Numbered from the stretch's first letter, positions 1-9,406 are shown. The stretch: DNA of 64,000 nt from Thermoplasmata archaeon (GCA_021850545.1 JAJZLU010000044.1:38894-102893); one strand, 5' to 3'. The notes: a model not told the origin generated them from the letters alone. Program-made: numbers and translations.

Positions 1-90
1 AAATGTAAGCCTAGCGACTTTTGATTCTAAGGATAATTGTTTCAACCAAAGAAAGTCGTATGGAGACATCTCATCTCATGGGCCCCCAAT

Positions 91-528
91 TCAAAGATTC
101 GGCTCTTTGTATTTGTAAGGCAGGAGGTCTCTCATGAAAACTTTCTTCAACCCTTCTGCGGTCTTAATGATAACCTTTGTTTCAGGGTCATAGTCTGTAA
201 TCATCTCCCTGCACATACCGCATGGCGATACAACCTGGAAATCAGGTCTCCCCCGCTTCTTGTTTGGGTGCTTCACTGCAACTATTGTATCCAGTTTTTC
301 GTGGCCGGCCATTATTGCATTTGCCATAGCGATGGGCTCAGCGCAGATTGAGATCCTCCCCACAGTGGCATCGAAGTGTATCGAGGAAAACACCTGGCCA
401 TCTATGGTCCTCAAGGATGCACCTATGCTGTGCCAATCCTCTTTGTAACCCTTCTTTATGGCTTCCTCTGCAGCCTTTATAAGCTTCTTATCTTCATCAG
501 TAAGTGGGAATTCCTTGAATTCAGGCAT
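91..528 (-). CDS. Cytidine/blasticidin deaminase-like zinc deaminase
   Basis: 145 aa ORF with CAEPIAMANAI and PCGMCREMI zinc-deaminase motifs. Confidence 0.85.
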   Translation of the reverse strand: MPEFKEFPLTDEDKKLIKAAEEAIKKGYKEDWHSIGASLRTIDGQVFSSIHFDATVGRISICAEPIAMANAIMAGHEKLDTIVAVKHPNKKRGRPDFQVVSPCGMCREMITDYDPETKVIIKTAEGLKKVFMRDLLPYKYKEPNL

Positions 529-601
529 ACCAGAGGTACTTCAAGATAAGAGAAAAAACTGTCTCAGGAAATTCAAAATAGGTTCTTGGGATTCCAGGAT
601 G

Positions 602-660
602 CCACGATGATGAATTCAGCCTAGTCTGATAGGATGATGAACGACGGGCAGACTGAGTGG
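602..660 (+). ncRNA. C/D-box sRNA (2'-O-methylation guide), unannotated
   Basis: CCAC stem (602-605); C box ATGATGA (607-613); 12-nt guide; D' CTGA (626-629); C' ATGATGA (634-640); 12-nt guide; D CTGA (653-656); closing GTGG (657-660). Confidence 0.88.
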
Positions 661-754
661 TGCTTTCTTTTATGAGGTACTAAGGAAATGGCTGTTTTGA
701 ACCACAATTGCGAATGAAAGCAATAAATACAACTAGATGATTTTGGAGCAACAT

Positions 755-814
755 ATGCGGAATGGCGTTTCCGCATTAGATGAAACCGCCAGCGGAAAAC
801 TGGCTAATGACGCC
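755..814 (+). promoter_or_regulatory. Structured leader/operator with competing inverted repeats upstream of the Hyf-like operon
   Basis: ATGCGGAA-TGGCGT-TTCCGCAT (755-776) is a perfect inverted repeat; TTTCCGC (768-774) can instead pair with GCGGAAA (792-798); GGCGT (764-768)/ACGCC (810-814) and ATTAG (775-779)/CTAAT (804-808) also pair. Confidence 0.5.
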
Positions 815-828
815 TGCGAAAACGTCTG

Positions 829-1782
829 GTGGTTGGCATAGAATATATAACGTTAATTGAAACGCTCCTGCAGTACTTCTTCGTTGTGGGATTGTCTCCG
901 CTTTTTGCAGGCATATTCCACAGGGCAAAGAGTATTATTGAATCCAAGAAAGGACCAAGCATTTTCCAGCCATATTACGACCTTGCTAAGTTATTGAAAA
1001 AAGAGACCTTGAAGCCGTCAGGTTCCGGAATAATTTTCATCTATGCACCATATGTGGCATTCGGCATTTACTCCCTGATTTCCATAATTATCCCTGTTCT
1101 CATCCCCGCCCCTATTTACTTCACAGCTTCCGCGGACTTTCTTGGTGGGGCTATCATGTTTTCCCTTGCAGCTTTTGTCAAGGTTGCTGCAGCCATGGGA
1201 AGCAACAGCAACTACTCTGCCCTTGGGGTTTCCAGGATGCTTTCATTCAACTTCCTCTCGGAAGGTACCCTAATAACTGTCTTTTTTGCAGTTTCCCTGA
1301 TCACAGCAACAAACAACCCCTATACAACAAACCACTTTCTGGCAGCCAATCCCCTCCAGAACATTTCTATTGTCCACATTTTCTCCACACTCGCTTTCTT
1401 CATGCTGTTTCTCTATGAGACCGGGAAGTTGCCTCTTGAGAGCGCAGGGCTCCAGGAGCTCGGGATGATTGATGAGGCTGCAAATTATGAGTACAGCGGA
1501 AAATTGCTTGCCATAAACAAGTGGAACAGCTACATCAAGCAGTATCTTCTTGGGTCAGTACTCCTGAATGTTTTCCTTGTCCCATGGGGACTCAGTGCGG
1601 CATCTCCCTGGTTCCTCCTCGATATTCCAGTGATGTTTGCCAAATGGTTACTGCTTATTGGAATAGTGCTTGTTGTGGAGACGACCCTTGCCAAGCTGAG
1701 GCTTTTCAGGGTACTGGACTACCTCGCAACAGCCTTCACATTTTCCATACTTTTCCTGATATTCACTGAGGTGATTGTATGA
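829..1782 (+). CDS. Energy-converting hydrogenase/complex I-like membrane subunit (HyfC/HycD/NuoH family)
   Basis: 317 aa multi-spanning protein; GPSIFQPYYDLAKLLKKE and LPLESAGLQELGMIDEAANYEYSG motifs; GTG start. Confidence 0.85.
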   Translation: MVGIEYITLIETLLQYFFVVGLSPLFAGIFHRAKSIIESKKGPSIFQPYYDLAKLLKKETLKPSGSGIIFIYAPYVAFGIYSLISIIIPVLIPAPIYFTASADFLGGAIMFSLAAFVKVAAAMGSNSNYSALGVSRMLSFNFLSEGTLITVFFAVSLITATNNPYTTNHFLAANPLQNISIVHIFSTLAFFMLFLYETGKLPLESAGLQELGMIDEAANYEYSGKLLAINKWNSYIKQYLLGSVLLNVFLVPWGLSAASPWFLLDIPVMFAKWLLLIGIVLVVETTLAKLRLFRVLDYLATAFTFSILFLIFTEVIV

Positions 1783-2426
1783 GCACTTTTGTGGAAGAGT
1801 TGCTGTTTCCTCTCTCAAGCCTCATTCTGGTCACTGCATTTTACATGCAGGGGCAGGAATTCATAAGGCCGATGATACGCGGGCAGCTGGTCCAGTCAAT
1901 TCTCCTCGCAGTGATATCGGTCATGATGGGAATAATAACTGGTGATGCGGCATCCATCATCCTGGCTGCACTCCTTGTGGTACTGCGGGGATTTCTGATT
2001 ACATATTTCCTTGAGAAGGGGATCATGAAAAGCCAGGTGCACCTTCACGAGAAGCATGTGAGCGTTGCCTACCTTTTCCTCATCAGCCTTATATTTGTGC
2101 TTACGGCAGTCCTTATTGTCTATTCGGTTGTATTTTCTGGCATCAGGACAGAGTCAATTACGGGAAACCAGGGAATTCTGGTATTTCCGCTTGCTCTCTT
2201 CTTTCAGGGGCTTTTCCTGATAGCTTCCAGGAGAACCACTTACGCACAGATCATGGGATACATAGAGGAGGAGAATGCAATTGTGCTCTTTGCAGTGTTT
2301 CTCCTCCCAATACCTCTACTCATTGAGGCCAGCGTTTTCCTCGACGTGCTTGCCCTGGTTGTAATCTCTTCTGTAGTAGTGGTAGAGAAGTTCACCCACG
2401 AAAGGGTGGTGGAGCTGAGAGGATGA
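1779..2426 (+). CDS. HyfE/NuoK-like membrane subunit
   Basis: 215 aa membrane protein overlapping both neighbours; Y(I)EEENAIVLFAVFL motif; operon position. Confidence 0.75.
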   Translation: MSTFVEELLFPLSSLILVTAFYMQGQEFIRPMIRGQLVQSILLAVISVMMGIITGDAASIILAALLVVLRGFLITYFLEKGIMKSQVHLHEKHVSVAYLFLISLIFVLTAVLIVYSVVFSGIRTESITGNQGILVFPLALFFQGLFLIASRRTTYAQIMGYIEEENAIVLFAVFLLPIPLLIEASVFLDVLALVVISSVVVVEKFTHERVVELRG

Positions 2427-3769
2427 GCCTGGTTTTCATTCTCCTGATAATTACGCTCATACTCCCGCTGCTCTCCTACCTTGGGTACTTTTCAAGGGTG
2501 CCGAGGCTCGACAATGCAATATCTCTGGCTAACGTTGCCCTGGCCCTTTACCTGTATGAGTTCATTCCATACGCGGGGCCGTTCTATGTTGATTTCACAA
2601 CATGGGTATTCATTCTCATGGTGACATCGATCCATCTTCTGTCCCAGGTCTATTCCAAGAGTTACTTCAGGAATCAGGAGATCTGGATCGGGGAGAACCT
2701 GTTCAATCTTCTCCTGGCCCTATTCACCACTTCAATGCTCTTCTCCCTGGAGATAAACAACCTTGGACTGATGTGGGTTGGCATTGAAGCCACCACTATT
2801 TCATCAGCGCTTCTGCTCATGACGGAGAAAACAGAAACCTCCGCGGAAGCCACCTGGAGATATATTGTAATTGTGTCTGCAGGTGTAACATTTGCCTTCA
2901 TCTCAATCATTCTCATCTATTACTCAATCGGGACCCTTCAGATCTCATCAATTCTTGCCATGAAGGCTGTCCCTACACTTACGCTGAATGTAGCAGTTGC
3001 CATAGCCCTCATAGGCTTTGGGACAAAAGTAGGAGTGTTCCCCGTGCATACATGGCTTCCAGACGCTCATAGTGAAGCCCCATCTCCAATAAGCGCCATG
3101 TTTTCCGGGGTACTCCTACCAACTGCATTATACGTACTTTATAGAATTTATGAAATTGACCCGTTGAGGGACCTGTTTGTATGGGCGGGTGTCATATCTG
3201 TCATTGCAGCGTCACTGTTCCTGGGGTACCAGACACGTTACAAGAGAATGTTTGCCTATTCCACCATGGAAAACATGAATATTGCGCTGGTGGGAATGGC
3301 TGTTGGAGGGCAATATGGCCTGATCGGGGCTTTGCTCCTACTCCTTTCCCACAGTTTCGGAAAGGCTGGTGCTTTCTATTCGTCAGGAAGCATCCTGAGA
3401 TACACCGGAAACAAGATGATCGATGGCGTCCGCGGACTCTGGAAATCCATGCCTGAAACCTCAAGCGCCCTTCTCCTCTCATCATTTGCCGTCACTGGGA
3501 CCCCTCCTTTCGGGACGTTCTTTGGCGAATTTCTCATATTCTATTCACTTTTCACTGTGCATTATTATGCACAGCTTGTGCTGCTGCTCTTCTTCGTCAT
3601 GGCCGCATTCATTTCCGTCAATTACAACATAACAAAGATGGTCTTTCACGGGGAAGCTGAAAAGAATGGGGAAGAGGAACCGGTCATGTCGGGCCTTGCA
3701 CTGCTTTCCTCCGCAATTCCCCTGCTCATTGGAATCATTTACGTGGTGGTGACTATCGGTGCATTATAA
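2423..3769 (+). CDS. HyfF/NuoN-like proton-translocating antiporter subunit
   Basis: 448 aa; LMWVGIEATTISSALL, KVGVFPVHTWLPDAHSEAPSPISAMFSG. Confidence 0.88.
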   Translation: MSLVFILLIITLILPLLSYLGYFSRVPRLDNAISLANVALALYLYEFIPYAGPFYVDFTTWVFILMVTSIHLLSQVYSKSYFRNQEIWIGENLFNLLLALFTTSMLFSLEINNLGLMWVGIEATTISSALLLMTEKTETSAEATWRYIVIVSAGVTFAFISIILIYYSIGTLQISSILAMKAVPTLTLNVAVAIALIGFGTKVGVFPVHTWLPDAHSEAPSPISAMFSGVLLPTALYVLYRIYEIDPLRDLFVWAGVISVIAASLFLGYQTRYKRMFAYSTMENMNIALVGMAVGGQYGLIGALLLLLSHSFGKAGAFYSSGSILRYTGNKMIDGVRGLWKSMPETSSALLLSSFAVTGTPPFGTFFGEFLIFYSLFTVHYYAQLVLLLFFVMAAFISVNYNITKMVFHGEAEKNGEEEPVMSGLALLSSAIPLLIGIIYVVVTIGAL

Positions 3770-4928
3770 GTTTGGAGAACCTGCAGGAAGATACCTCGGC
3801 CCAGGAGGCGGATACCATGTGTACTCTGGTAGCATTTCGGAAGCAGCCCCACAGGGATACGGGGACATTCACGTGCACAAAATGGCGGCGGGGGAGTTCA
3901 ACTTCCAGTATGGGCCCTCCACAGGAGGCCTGATGGAATCTGTTGGAATCAGCCTCACCACTCCCGGGGAACTGATCAATTCTGTTGGCGTTGACCCATA
4001 CTTCAAAGCAAGGGAGCTGAAGCTTAAGGGGCAGGGCATTGAAACAGCCCTTCTCATGGTTGAAAGGATCAACGGCTTTCATGCCGCAAGCAATTCATTG
4101 GCTTTCCTCATGGCAGTGGAGGATGCACTTGGCATCGAAACCAGCGAGGAGGTGCAGAAGGCAAGGATACTGCAGCTCGAACTTGAGCGCATAAGGAGCA
4201 ACCTTGAGGTCATGAAAAGGATGTGCGAACCAGCAGGATTTGGCGTCCCTACAAATCAGCTTGGGTACCTGAGGGAGAAGGTCTCACGGATAATTTCATC
4301 GGCATCAGGACACCGTTTCTTCTTTGGAGTTAATGCCCCAGGCTATGCATCAATTGCATATTCTGGAATTAATGAAAAACTCAATGTGGCCAGGCAGGAG
4401 TTTGAAAGGATATTTTACGCGCTGCTGGAATCAAAGATATTCCTCAACAGGCTTCAGAACAATGGGGTAACTAAGGACCAGTTCCTTAGCGGCCCTGCTG
4501 CCAGGGCTTCCGGCCTGAGATACGACTCACGGCTAGACTCAGGGCTCCTTCCATACGGTGACACACCTTTCTTCCCGGCAGTAAGGGAGGAAAAGGACTG
4601 CTTCGGCAGGTTCAGCGTAAGAGGTGAGGAGATCCTGAACTCAATCGACATCATTGCATCACTTGGCAACCTCAGGGAAACGGATAGGCATGTAAGCAAA
4701 GCAGGGGATGGGGAGGGCTGTGCCCGGCTGGAAAGTCCCCAGGGGGACATCTTCTATTATGTGAAGATCAGGGACGGCAAGCTGGAGGACATCTGGCACG
4801 TATCTCCAGGAGTGCTGAATGTAAGGGCATTCCAGGAATCCATGAAGGGGAACATATTCACTGACTTCCATTTCAACTGGGAAAGCTTCGGCATATGGAT
4901 ATCAGAAATCGGGGTGGTCATCAGATGA
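3759..4928 (+). CDS. NiFe-hydrogenase/NuoD-like large subunit lacking Ni-binding cysteines (HyfG-like)
   Basis: 389 aa NuoD/HycE-like fold; L1 region reads ERINGFHAASNSLAFLMAVEDALGI and the C-terminus has no CxxC. Confidence 0.8.
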   Translation: MHYKFGEPAGRYLGPGGGYHVYSGSISEAAPQGYGDIHVHKMAAGEFNFQYGPSTGGLMESVGISLTTPGELINSVGVDPYFKARELKLKGQGIETALLMVERINGFHAASNSLAFLMAVEDALGIETSEEVQKARILQLELERIRSNLEVMKRMCEPAGFGVPTNQLGYLREKVSRIISSASGHRFFFGVNAPGYASIAYSGINEKLNVARQEFERIFYALLESKIFLNRLQNNGVTKDQFLSGPAARASGLRYDSRLDSGLLPYGDTPFFPAVREEKDCFGRFSVRGEEILNSIDIIASLGNLRETDRHVSKAGDGEGCARLESPQGDIFYYVKIRDGKLEDIWHVSPGVLNVRAFQESMKGNIFTDFHFNWESFGIWISEIGVVIR

Positions 4929-5548
4929 GCAACTTCTGGTTTGGCGAAGGCCTCCGGAAAGGGAGAAAAACAGAGAAATTCCCACTTGCCCCGCCTGAGG
5001 AGCCACCCCTTTGGCCATCTTACCTTGACGGGAACGCAGAGCCATACTGCCCGACAGAAGCTATAAAGGAAGGCATGTGGGACCCCGGCAGGTGCATTTT
5101 CTGCAGGCTATGCGAGCCCCAGTACAAGCCCACAGGGAAACAGGGCATATTCCAGGTGAGGAAAACCCAGCCGTTGCTGAAGAAGTCTTTCTACATTTAC
5201 AAGCTGGACAGCGGTGCCTGTGGGGCATGCAATGTGGAACTTGGAACCATATTCGATCCCCAGTACGACGCAAACAGGCTCAACATTTTCATGACGAATA
5301 CTCCTCGGCATGCCGACGCCATCGTTGTAATGGGCGTACAGACGGAAAGGATGAAGGAAGCCCTGAAGAATGCTTATGAGGCCATGCCTGAACCTAAGCT
5401 GATCATCTCCCTTGGGGCATGTGCTATTTCAGGGGGAATCATTGGGAAATCGCCAATGGAGAGGGAACAGTACCATGTGGAGATAGCAGGTTGCCCCCCT
5501 TCGCCTTACACAATACTTGAGGCCTTATCAAGGGCCAGGGGTGTTTGA
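4925..5548 (+). CDS. Fusion of one-cluster ferredoxin segment with NuoB/HyfI-like small subunit
   Basis: YCPTEAI...CIFCRLC followed by GACGACNVEL...GACAIS...GCPPSP; start taken at MSNFWFG downstream of the listed ORF start. Confidence 0.82.
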   Translation: MSNFWFGEGLRKGRKTEKFPLAPPEEPPLWPSYLDGNAEPYCPTEAIKEGMWDPGRCIFCRLCEPQYKPTGKQGIFQVRKTQPLLKKSFYIYKLDSGACGACNVELGTIFDPQYDANRLNIFMTNTPRHADAIVVMGVQTERMKEALKNAYEAMPEPKLIISLGACAISGGIIGKSPMEREQYHVEIAGCPPSPYTILEALSRARGV

Positions 5549-7300
5549 TTGCTTTCCTACATCGCCATAGCAATACTGGGCATTTCTGCACTGGCGGGCC
5601 TGTACTGGAAGCGCGGGGCATACTTTGGGATTATGGCTGGCTCTGCCTATTTTGCATGGTCGGGTTTCAACCCATTGGACCAGATGAGTTATTTCATACT
5701 CATTGCCTGCATCGTATGGATCCTGGTTTCGATCTACTCCATTTCCTATGATAAACACTATGGCAAGTGGCTTGCCTCTTCACTGGCCCTCATGATAATG
5801 GGTATGATGGCCATACTCCAGTCCACAAATTACCTTCTGCTCATAACTGGGTGGGAGACCATGTCCATACCTGCATATGTCATAGTCGGGATGAACAAGA
5901 AGGATAGCGGGCCTGCTTTCACTTTCATGATGTTCAGTGAATTCAGCACTATCCTTATTGTGGCTGGCGCGGCATACGCATTCTTCTCAACTGGAACCAT
6001 AGACTTCTCGCTGAGTGCATCTTATGGCCCATTGCTTCTTATTTCACTGGGCGCACTCATCAAGATGGGAATGACGCCGTTCATGATAAGCGAATGGCTT
6101 CCCATTGCCCACGGGAACGCACCTGCAAATGCTTCAGCGGCCTTGAGCGCGACCATGACGCTCATGGGCGTTTACGTCATAATGAAGATGATCCTGCTCA
6201 GCCCGGATGTTATCTGGATAGGGTATCTCTTCCTTGCCATAGGATCCATCTCCATCCTTTTCGCTTCCATATATGCATACATTTCTGAGAACATGAAGAT
6301 GCTCGCGGGATTCAGCACAATAGAGAACAATGCTGCAATCCTGTCTGCAATGGGGCTATACCTTGTCGCTTCTGAGCCAGTGCTAAGGCAGTTCATCTTC
6401 ATGACAATAATCATATTCGCTATGGCTCACTCAATCTCCAAGACAGGGCTGTTCTTTTCCATCGGAAACTCACCTGGGGAGTACTTCGGTGAGAGTGATC
6501 ACCCGACGTCCTATACTCAGAGGGTGGGGACAATGCTTACCACCATGTCACTCTCAGGGCTGTTCCCGACTCTTGGCGGACTTGCCACATGGATGCTTCT
6601 CGAGGCATTTTTCATGGAGGCTTACTCAGGGGGCGCCCCTGGAATGAGTGCCATAGTGATTGGTTCGGTAATTGCACTTGGGGAAGGCATGGCCACAGGC
6701 TCAATGATGAAAATCCTGGCATTCGGAAACCTCTTCCGCAGGGGCCTGGGCAGGAAGCAGGAGCCAAATCAGGCCATAATATCAGGAATTGGCATGCTGC
6801 TCATCTTCCTCTTCGCAATTTCCATCTTCATAGTATCAGGCCTGTTCATTTCAGGAATACCTGGGGTTCTTGTCTTCAACGGCTTCATGATCACTTCACG
6901 GTTTGGGGCCGCTGACTTCGGCCTTATCTCTCCAGATTATGTTTTAATGCTCATCACTGTTTTCTCGCTTTTGGCCTATGCCGTTTTCAGGAAACCGAGG
7001 CTGAGGGAAGTTCCGGTCTGGAACGGGGGTTCTGTTGAAGTGGACTCATACACCTCATACGCCTATTCCAACAACATACGCTTAATGCTGAGGAGAGTCC
7101 TGCGGACTAAGGCCGGCGCATTTGGGAGCGCTGTTACGGTCATAGATGTGTTCTGGCTCATAATGAATGACATTGGAAAGGGATACAGGGCAGTGAGCAA
7201 ATTCATCACCCTTAGGATCATGAACAGTTCGATCAGCTGGTATATGATCTACATGATTGCGGCTTTCATGGTCATAATGATAATTGCGGTGGAATTCTAA
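5549..7300 (+). CDS. HyfB/NuoL-like antiporter subunit
   Basis: 583 aa membrane protein; GWETMSIPAYVIVG, GMTPFMISEWLPIAHGNAPANASAALSATM; TTG start. Confidence 0.85.
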   Translation: MLSYIAIAILGISALAGLYWKRGAYFGIMAGSAYFAWSGFNPLDQMSYFILIACIVWILVSIYSISYDKHYGKWLASSLALMIMGMMAILQSTNYLLLITGWETMSIPAYVIVGMNKKDSGPAFTFMMFSEFSTILIVAGAAYAFFSTGTIDFSLSASYGPLLLISLGALIKMGMTPFMISEWLPIAHGNAPANASAALSATMTLMGVYVIMKMILLSPDVIWIGYLFLAIGSISILFASIYAYISENMKMLAGFSTIENNAAILSAMGLYLVASEPVLRQFIFMTIIIFAMAHSISKTGLFFSIGNSPGEYFGESDHPTSYTQRVGTMLTTMSLSGLFPTLGGLATWMLLEAFFMEAYSGGAPGMSAIVIGSVIALGEGMATGSMMKILAFGNLFRRGLGRKQEPNQAIISGIGMLLIFLFAISIFIVSGLFISGIPGVLVFNGFMITSRFGAADFGLISPDYVLMLITVFSLLAYAVFRKPRLREVPVWNGGSVEVDSYTSYAYSNNIRLMLRRVLRTKAGAFGSAVTVIDVFWLIMNDIGKGYRAVSKFITLRIMNSSISWYMIYMIAAFMVIMIIAVEF

Positions 7301-7305
7301 AAAAA

Positions 7306-8205
7306 TTATCTTATTCTTTTCAGCTCGAATGAACCGAGTGTAAGGTCTTTGTTGTTCCTGACCACTTCAATCCAGTCCCTGGATCGGGCTTCCTTCATTC
7401 CTCTGACCCTGAGGTATTCAACCGATGCTTCGCTCCTGAATTCTATAGATCCGTCCATGAAGTAATTCATGTTTTCATACAGGCTTCTCTGGAAAATGCC
7501 GTCCTCAATAAGGTACAGGGTCGTAGAGCCTTCCATCTTCCTCCTCTGTGAGAAATGCTGCAACGCCTTTGGGAACATCTTGTCCTCTGAGGACTGTGTG
7601 ATCCATGCAGTCAGGGAAAAAAATACCATCCGGTATTTTCCCATCTTTGTAAGGACTGTGGTGCATATCTGGTCCATGGATTTCAGGAAATTGCTGATAA
7701 TCCCAACATTGTCAAGGACAACAGCGTTCCTGTCGCTGCTTTCCATCTGTATGCTCTTGGAATATGCGTCCACAAACTTCAGGTGGCCGCTCTCCTCATA
7801 GGCCTCCGGCGAAATGCCAAGGGCGTAGAGGTCAGCCTTGACATCTGAAATGGGCTGGTCCAGCAGGACAACAATTACGGGGCAGGACTCCCGGAGCGAT
7901 GAAACTATAAACCTGTCTGCAACAGAAAATTTCGAGCTGTATGGGGGGCCGCTGAGAAGTATGTTCGACGCCCGTGGATATCCTCCATGCAGGAGGTCAT
8001 CCAGCCTGGAAAAGCCGGAAGGAACCCTTGCATTGCCTTCTGGTTCCTTGCTCTCAGAAGTGAGATCCGGAGAGATCTCCCTGATCGAGGTTTCTACTTT
8101 GTCAAGGAGGCTTCTCGTCTCCTCAAGTTCCTCCAAAAGCTTCCTCTTCTGTTCAAGGAGCTCCTGGAGCTTTCCGTCTGAAGATTCCTGCGGGGACTCG
8201 GTCAT
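7306..8205 (-). CDS. KaiC/RecA-superfamily-like ATPase with N-terminal coiled coil and degenerate Walker A
   Basis: GFSRLDDLLHGGYPRASNILLSGPPYSSKFSV resembles KaiC-type P-loop but lacks GTGKT; start at MTESPQ. Confidence 0.65.
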   Translation of the reverse strand: MTESPQESSDGKLQELLEQKRKLLEELEETRSLLDKVETSIREISPDLTSESKEPEGNARVPSGFSRLDDLLHGGYPRASNILLSGPPYSSKFSVADRFIVSSLRESCPVIVVLLDQPISDVKADLYALGISPEAYEESGHLKFVDAYSKSIQMESSDRNAVVLDNVGIISNFLKSMDQICTTVLTKMGKYRMVFFSLTAWITQSSEDKMFPKALQHFSQRRKMEGSTTLYLIEDGIFQRSLYENMNYFMDGSIEFRSEASVEYLRVRGMKEARSRDWIEVVRNNKDLTLGSFELKRIR

Positions 8206-8206
8206 A

Positions 8207-9406
8207 TCACTTTCCACTTGGGGCCCTGTATGTCCCGGAGACCACCCACGGTGGTTCTTTGGGATCAAAGGGTTCCATGCCCTCAACGGCGTTGGAGTTT
8301 ACAATCTTTTCGTCTACGTCCACACCAATGCCGGGTTTTCCGGAAAGGGTAAATCTCCCTCTTTCCAGTTTATATCCGGACTTCACCAGATTTCGCTTCC
8401 AGTCCGGCCAGAACGCTTCAAAGCTTTCCTGTATGAGGAAATTGGGAAGGGTCTTGTCCACATTCAACGTGGCAGCGGTCTGTATGGGCCCGAATGCATT
8501 ATGGAAGGCAACTGGTACGCCCATGGATTCTGCTATAGCCCCAATCTTCTTTGCCTCGAGGATCCCAAGGGAGTTGGTGAGGTCAGGCTGGATTATGTCA
8601 ACCATTCCCTGTGAGATGTATCTTGCAAAGTCAGATTTGTTTAGAAGCCTCTCGCCCAGTGCAATTGGGGTCCTAACGTATCTCTTCACCTCAGGAAGCG
8701 CTATTTCGAGTTCAGGGTGAAGCGGTTCCTCCATGAATAAGGGTTCAAACTGGTCAAGAGCAGTTCCTGCGTCAATGGCTGCCTTGGTGGAAAACCTGCC
8801 ATGGCATTCAATGAGGAGGTCTACCTTGTCTCCGAATTCCTCCCTCAGCGACCCAACGATATCCACCGCATTATTCAGGCCATCCCTGGAAAGGTGGTCA
8901 TAATTGTTTCCGAATGGGTCAAACTTCATAGCCGTGAATCCCTTGGAGACCACATCTCTGGCTTTCTTGACAAAGTCTTCAGCTGTTACGCAGTCCGAGT
9001 ACCAGCCGTTTGCATATGCCCGGAGGTCACTGTTGAATTCTCCTCCAAGCAGTTTGTATACTGGTTCCCCCACAGATTTTCCTATGAGGTCCCAGCTTGC
9101 GATCTCAAACGCACTGAGGGCTGAAGTTGCCTCCATGGACTTAGACAGGTAGAATGAGTGCCTGTAAAAATCCTTGACATTCTTCTCCACATTAAAGAAA
9201 TCAGCATCCTGGAAGACCCTTTTCACCTCTTCCATGCTCTCCTTTACTGACATTGTCATAAGGGTTGTCGGCGCTTCCCCATATCCAACCAGGCCGTCCT
9301 CGGACGTAAGCCTCACGAGGAGGATGGTGGAACTCCATGGGCTTGATATCTCCTTGCCCTTTTCACCAAGTTCCAAGATGTCTATTTTCTTTATTTTTGA
9401 CGACAT
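8207..9406 (-). CDS. Enolase-superfamily sugar acid dehydratase (gluconate/galactonate dehydratase-like)
   Basis: 399 aa mandelate racemase/muconate lactonizing family; AMKFDPFG, LIECHGRF, EEPLHPE, QPDLTNSLGILEAKKI. Confidence 0.82.
   Translation of the reverse strand: MSSKIKKIDILELGEKGKEISSPWSSTILLVRLTSEDGLVGYGEAPTTLMTMSVKESMEEVKRVFQDADFFNVEKNVKDFYRHSFYLSKSMEATSALSAFEIASWDLIGKSVGEPVYKLLGGEFNSDLRAYANGWYSDCVTAEDFVKKARDVVSKGFTAMKFDPFGNNYDHLSRDGLNNAVDIVGSLREEFGDKVDLLIECHGRFSTKAAIDAGTALDQFEPLFMEEPLHPELEIALPEVKRYVRTPIALGERLLNKSDFARYISQGMVDIIQPDLTNSLGILEAKKIGAIAESMGVPVAFHNAFGPIQTAATLNVDKTLPNFLIQESFEAFWPDWKRNLVKSGYKLERGRFTLSGKPGIGVDVDEKIVNSNAVEGMEPFDPKEPPWVVSGTYRAPSGK

Noticed and set aside
7838-8614. 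258-aa plus-strand ORF
   Set aside because: Antisense to two well-supported genes (KaiC-like and dehydratase).
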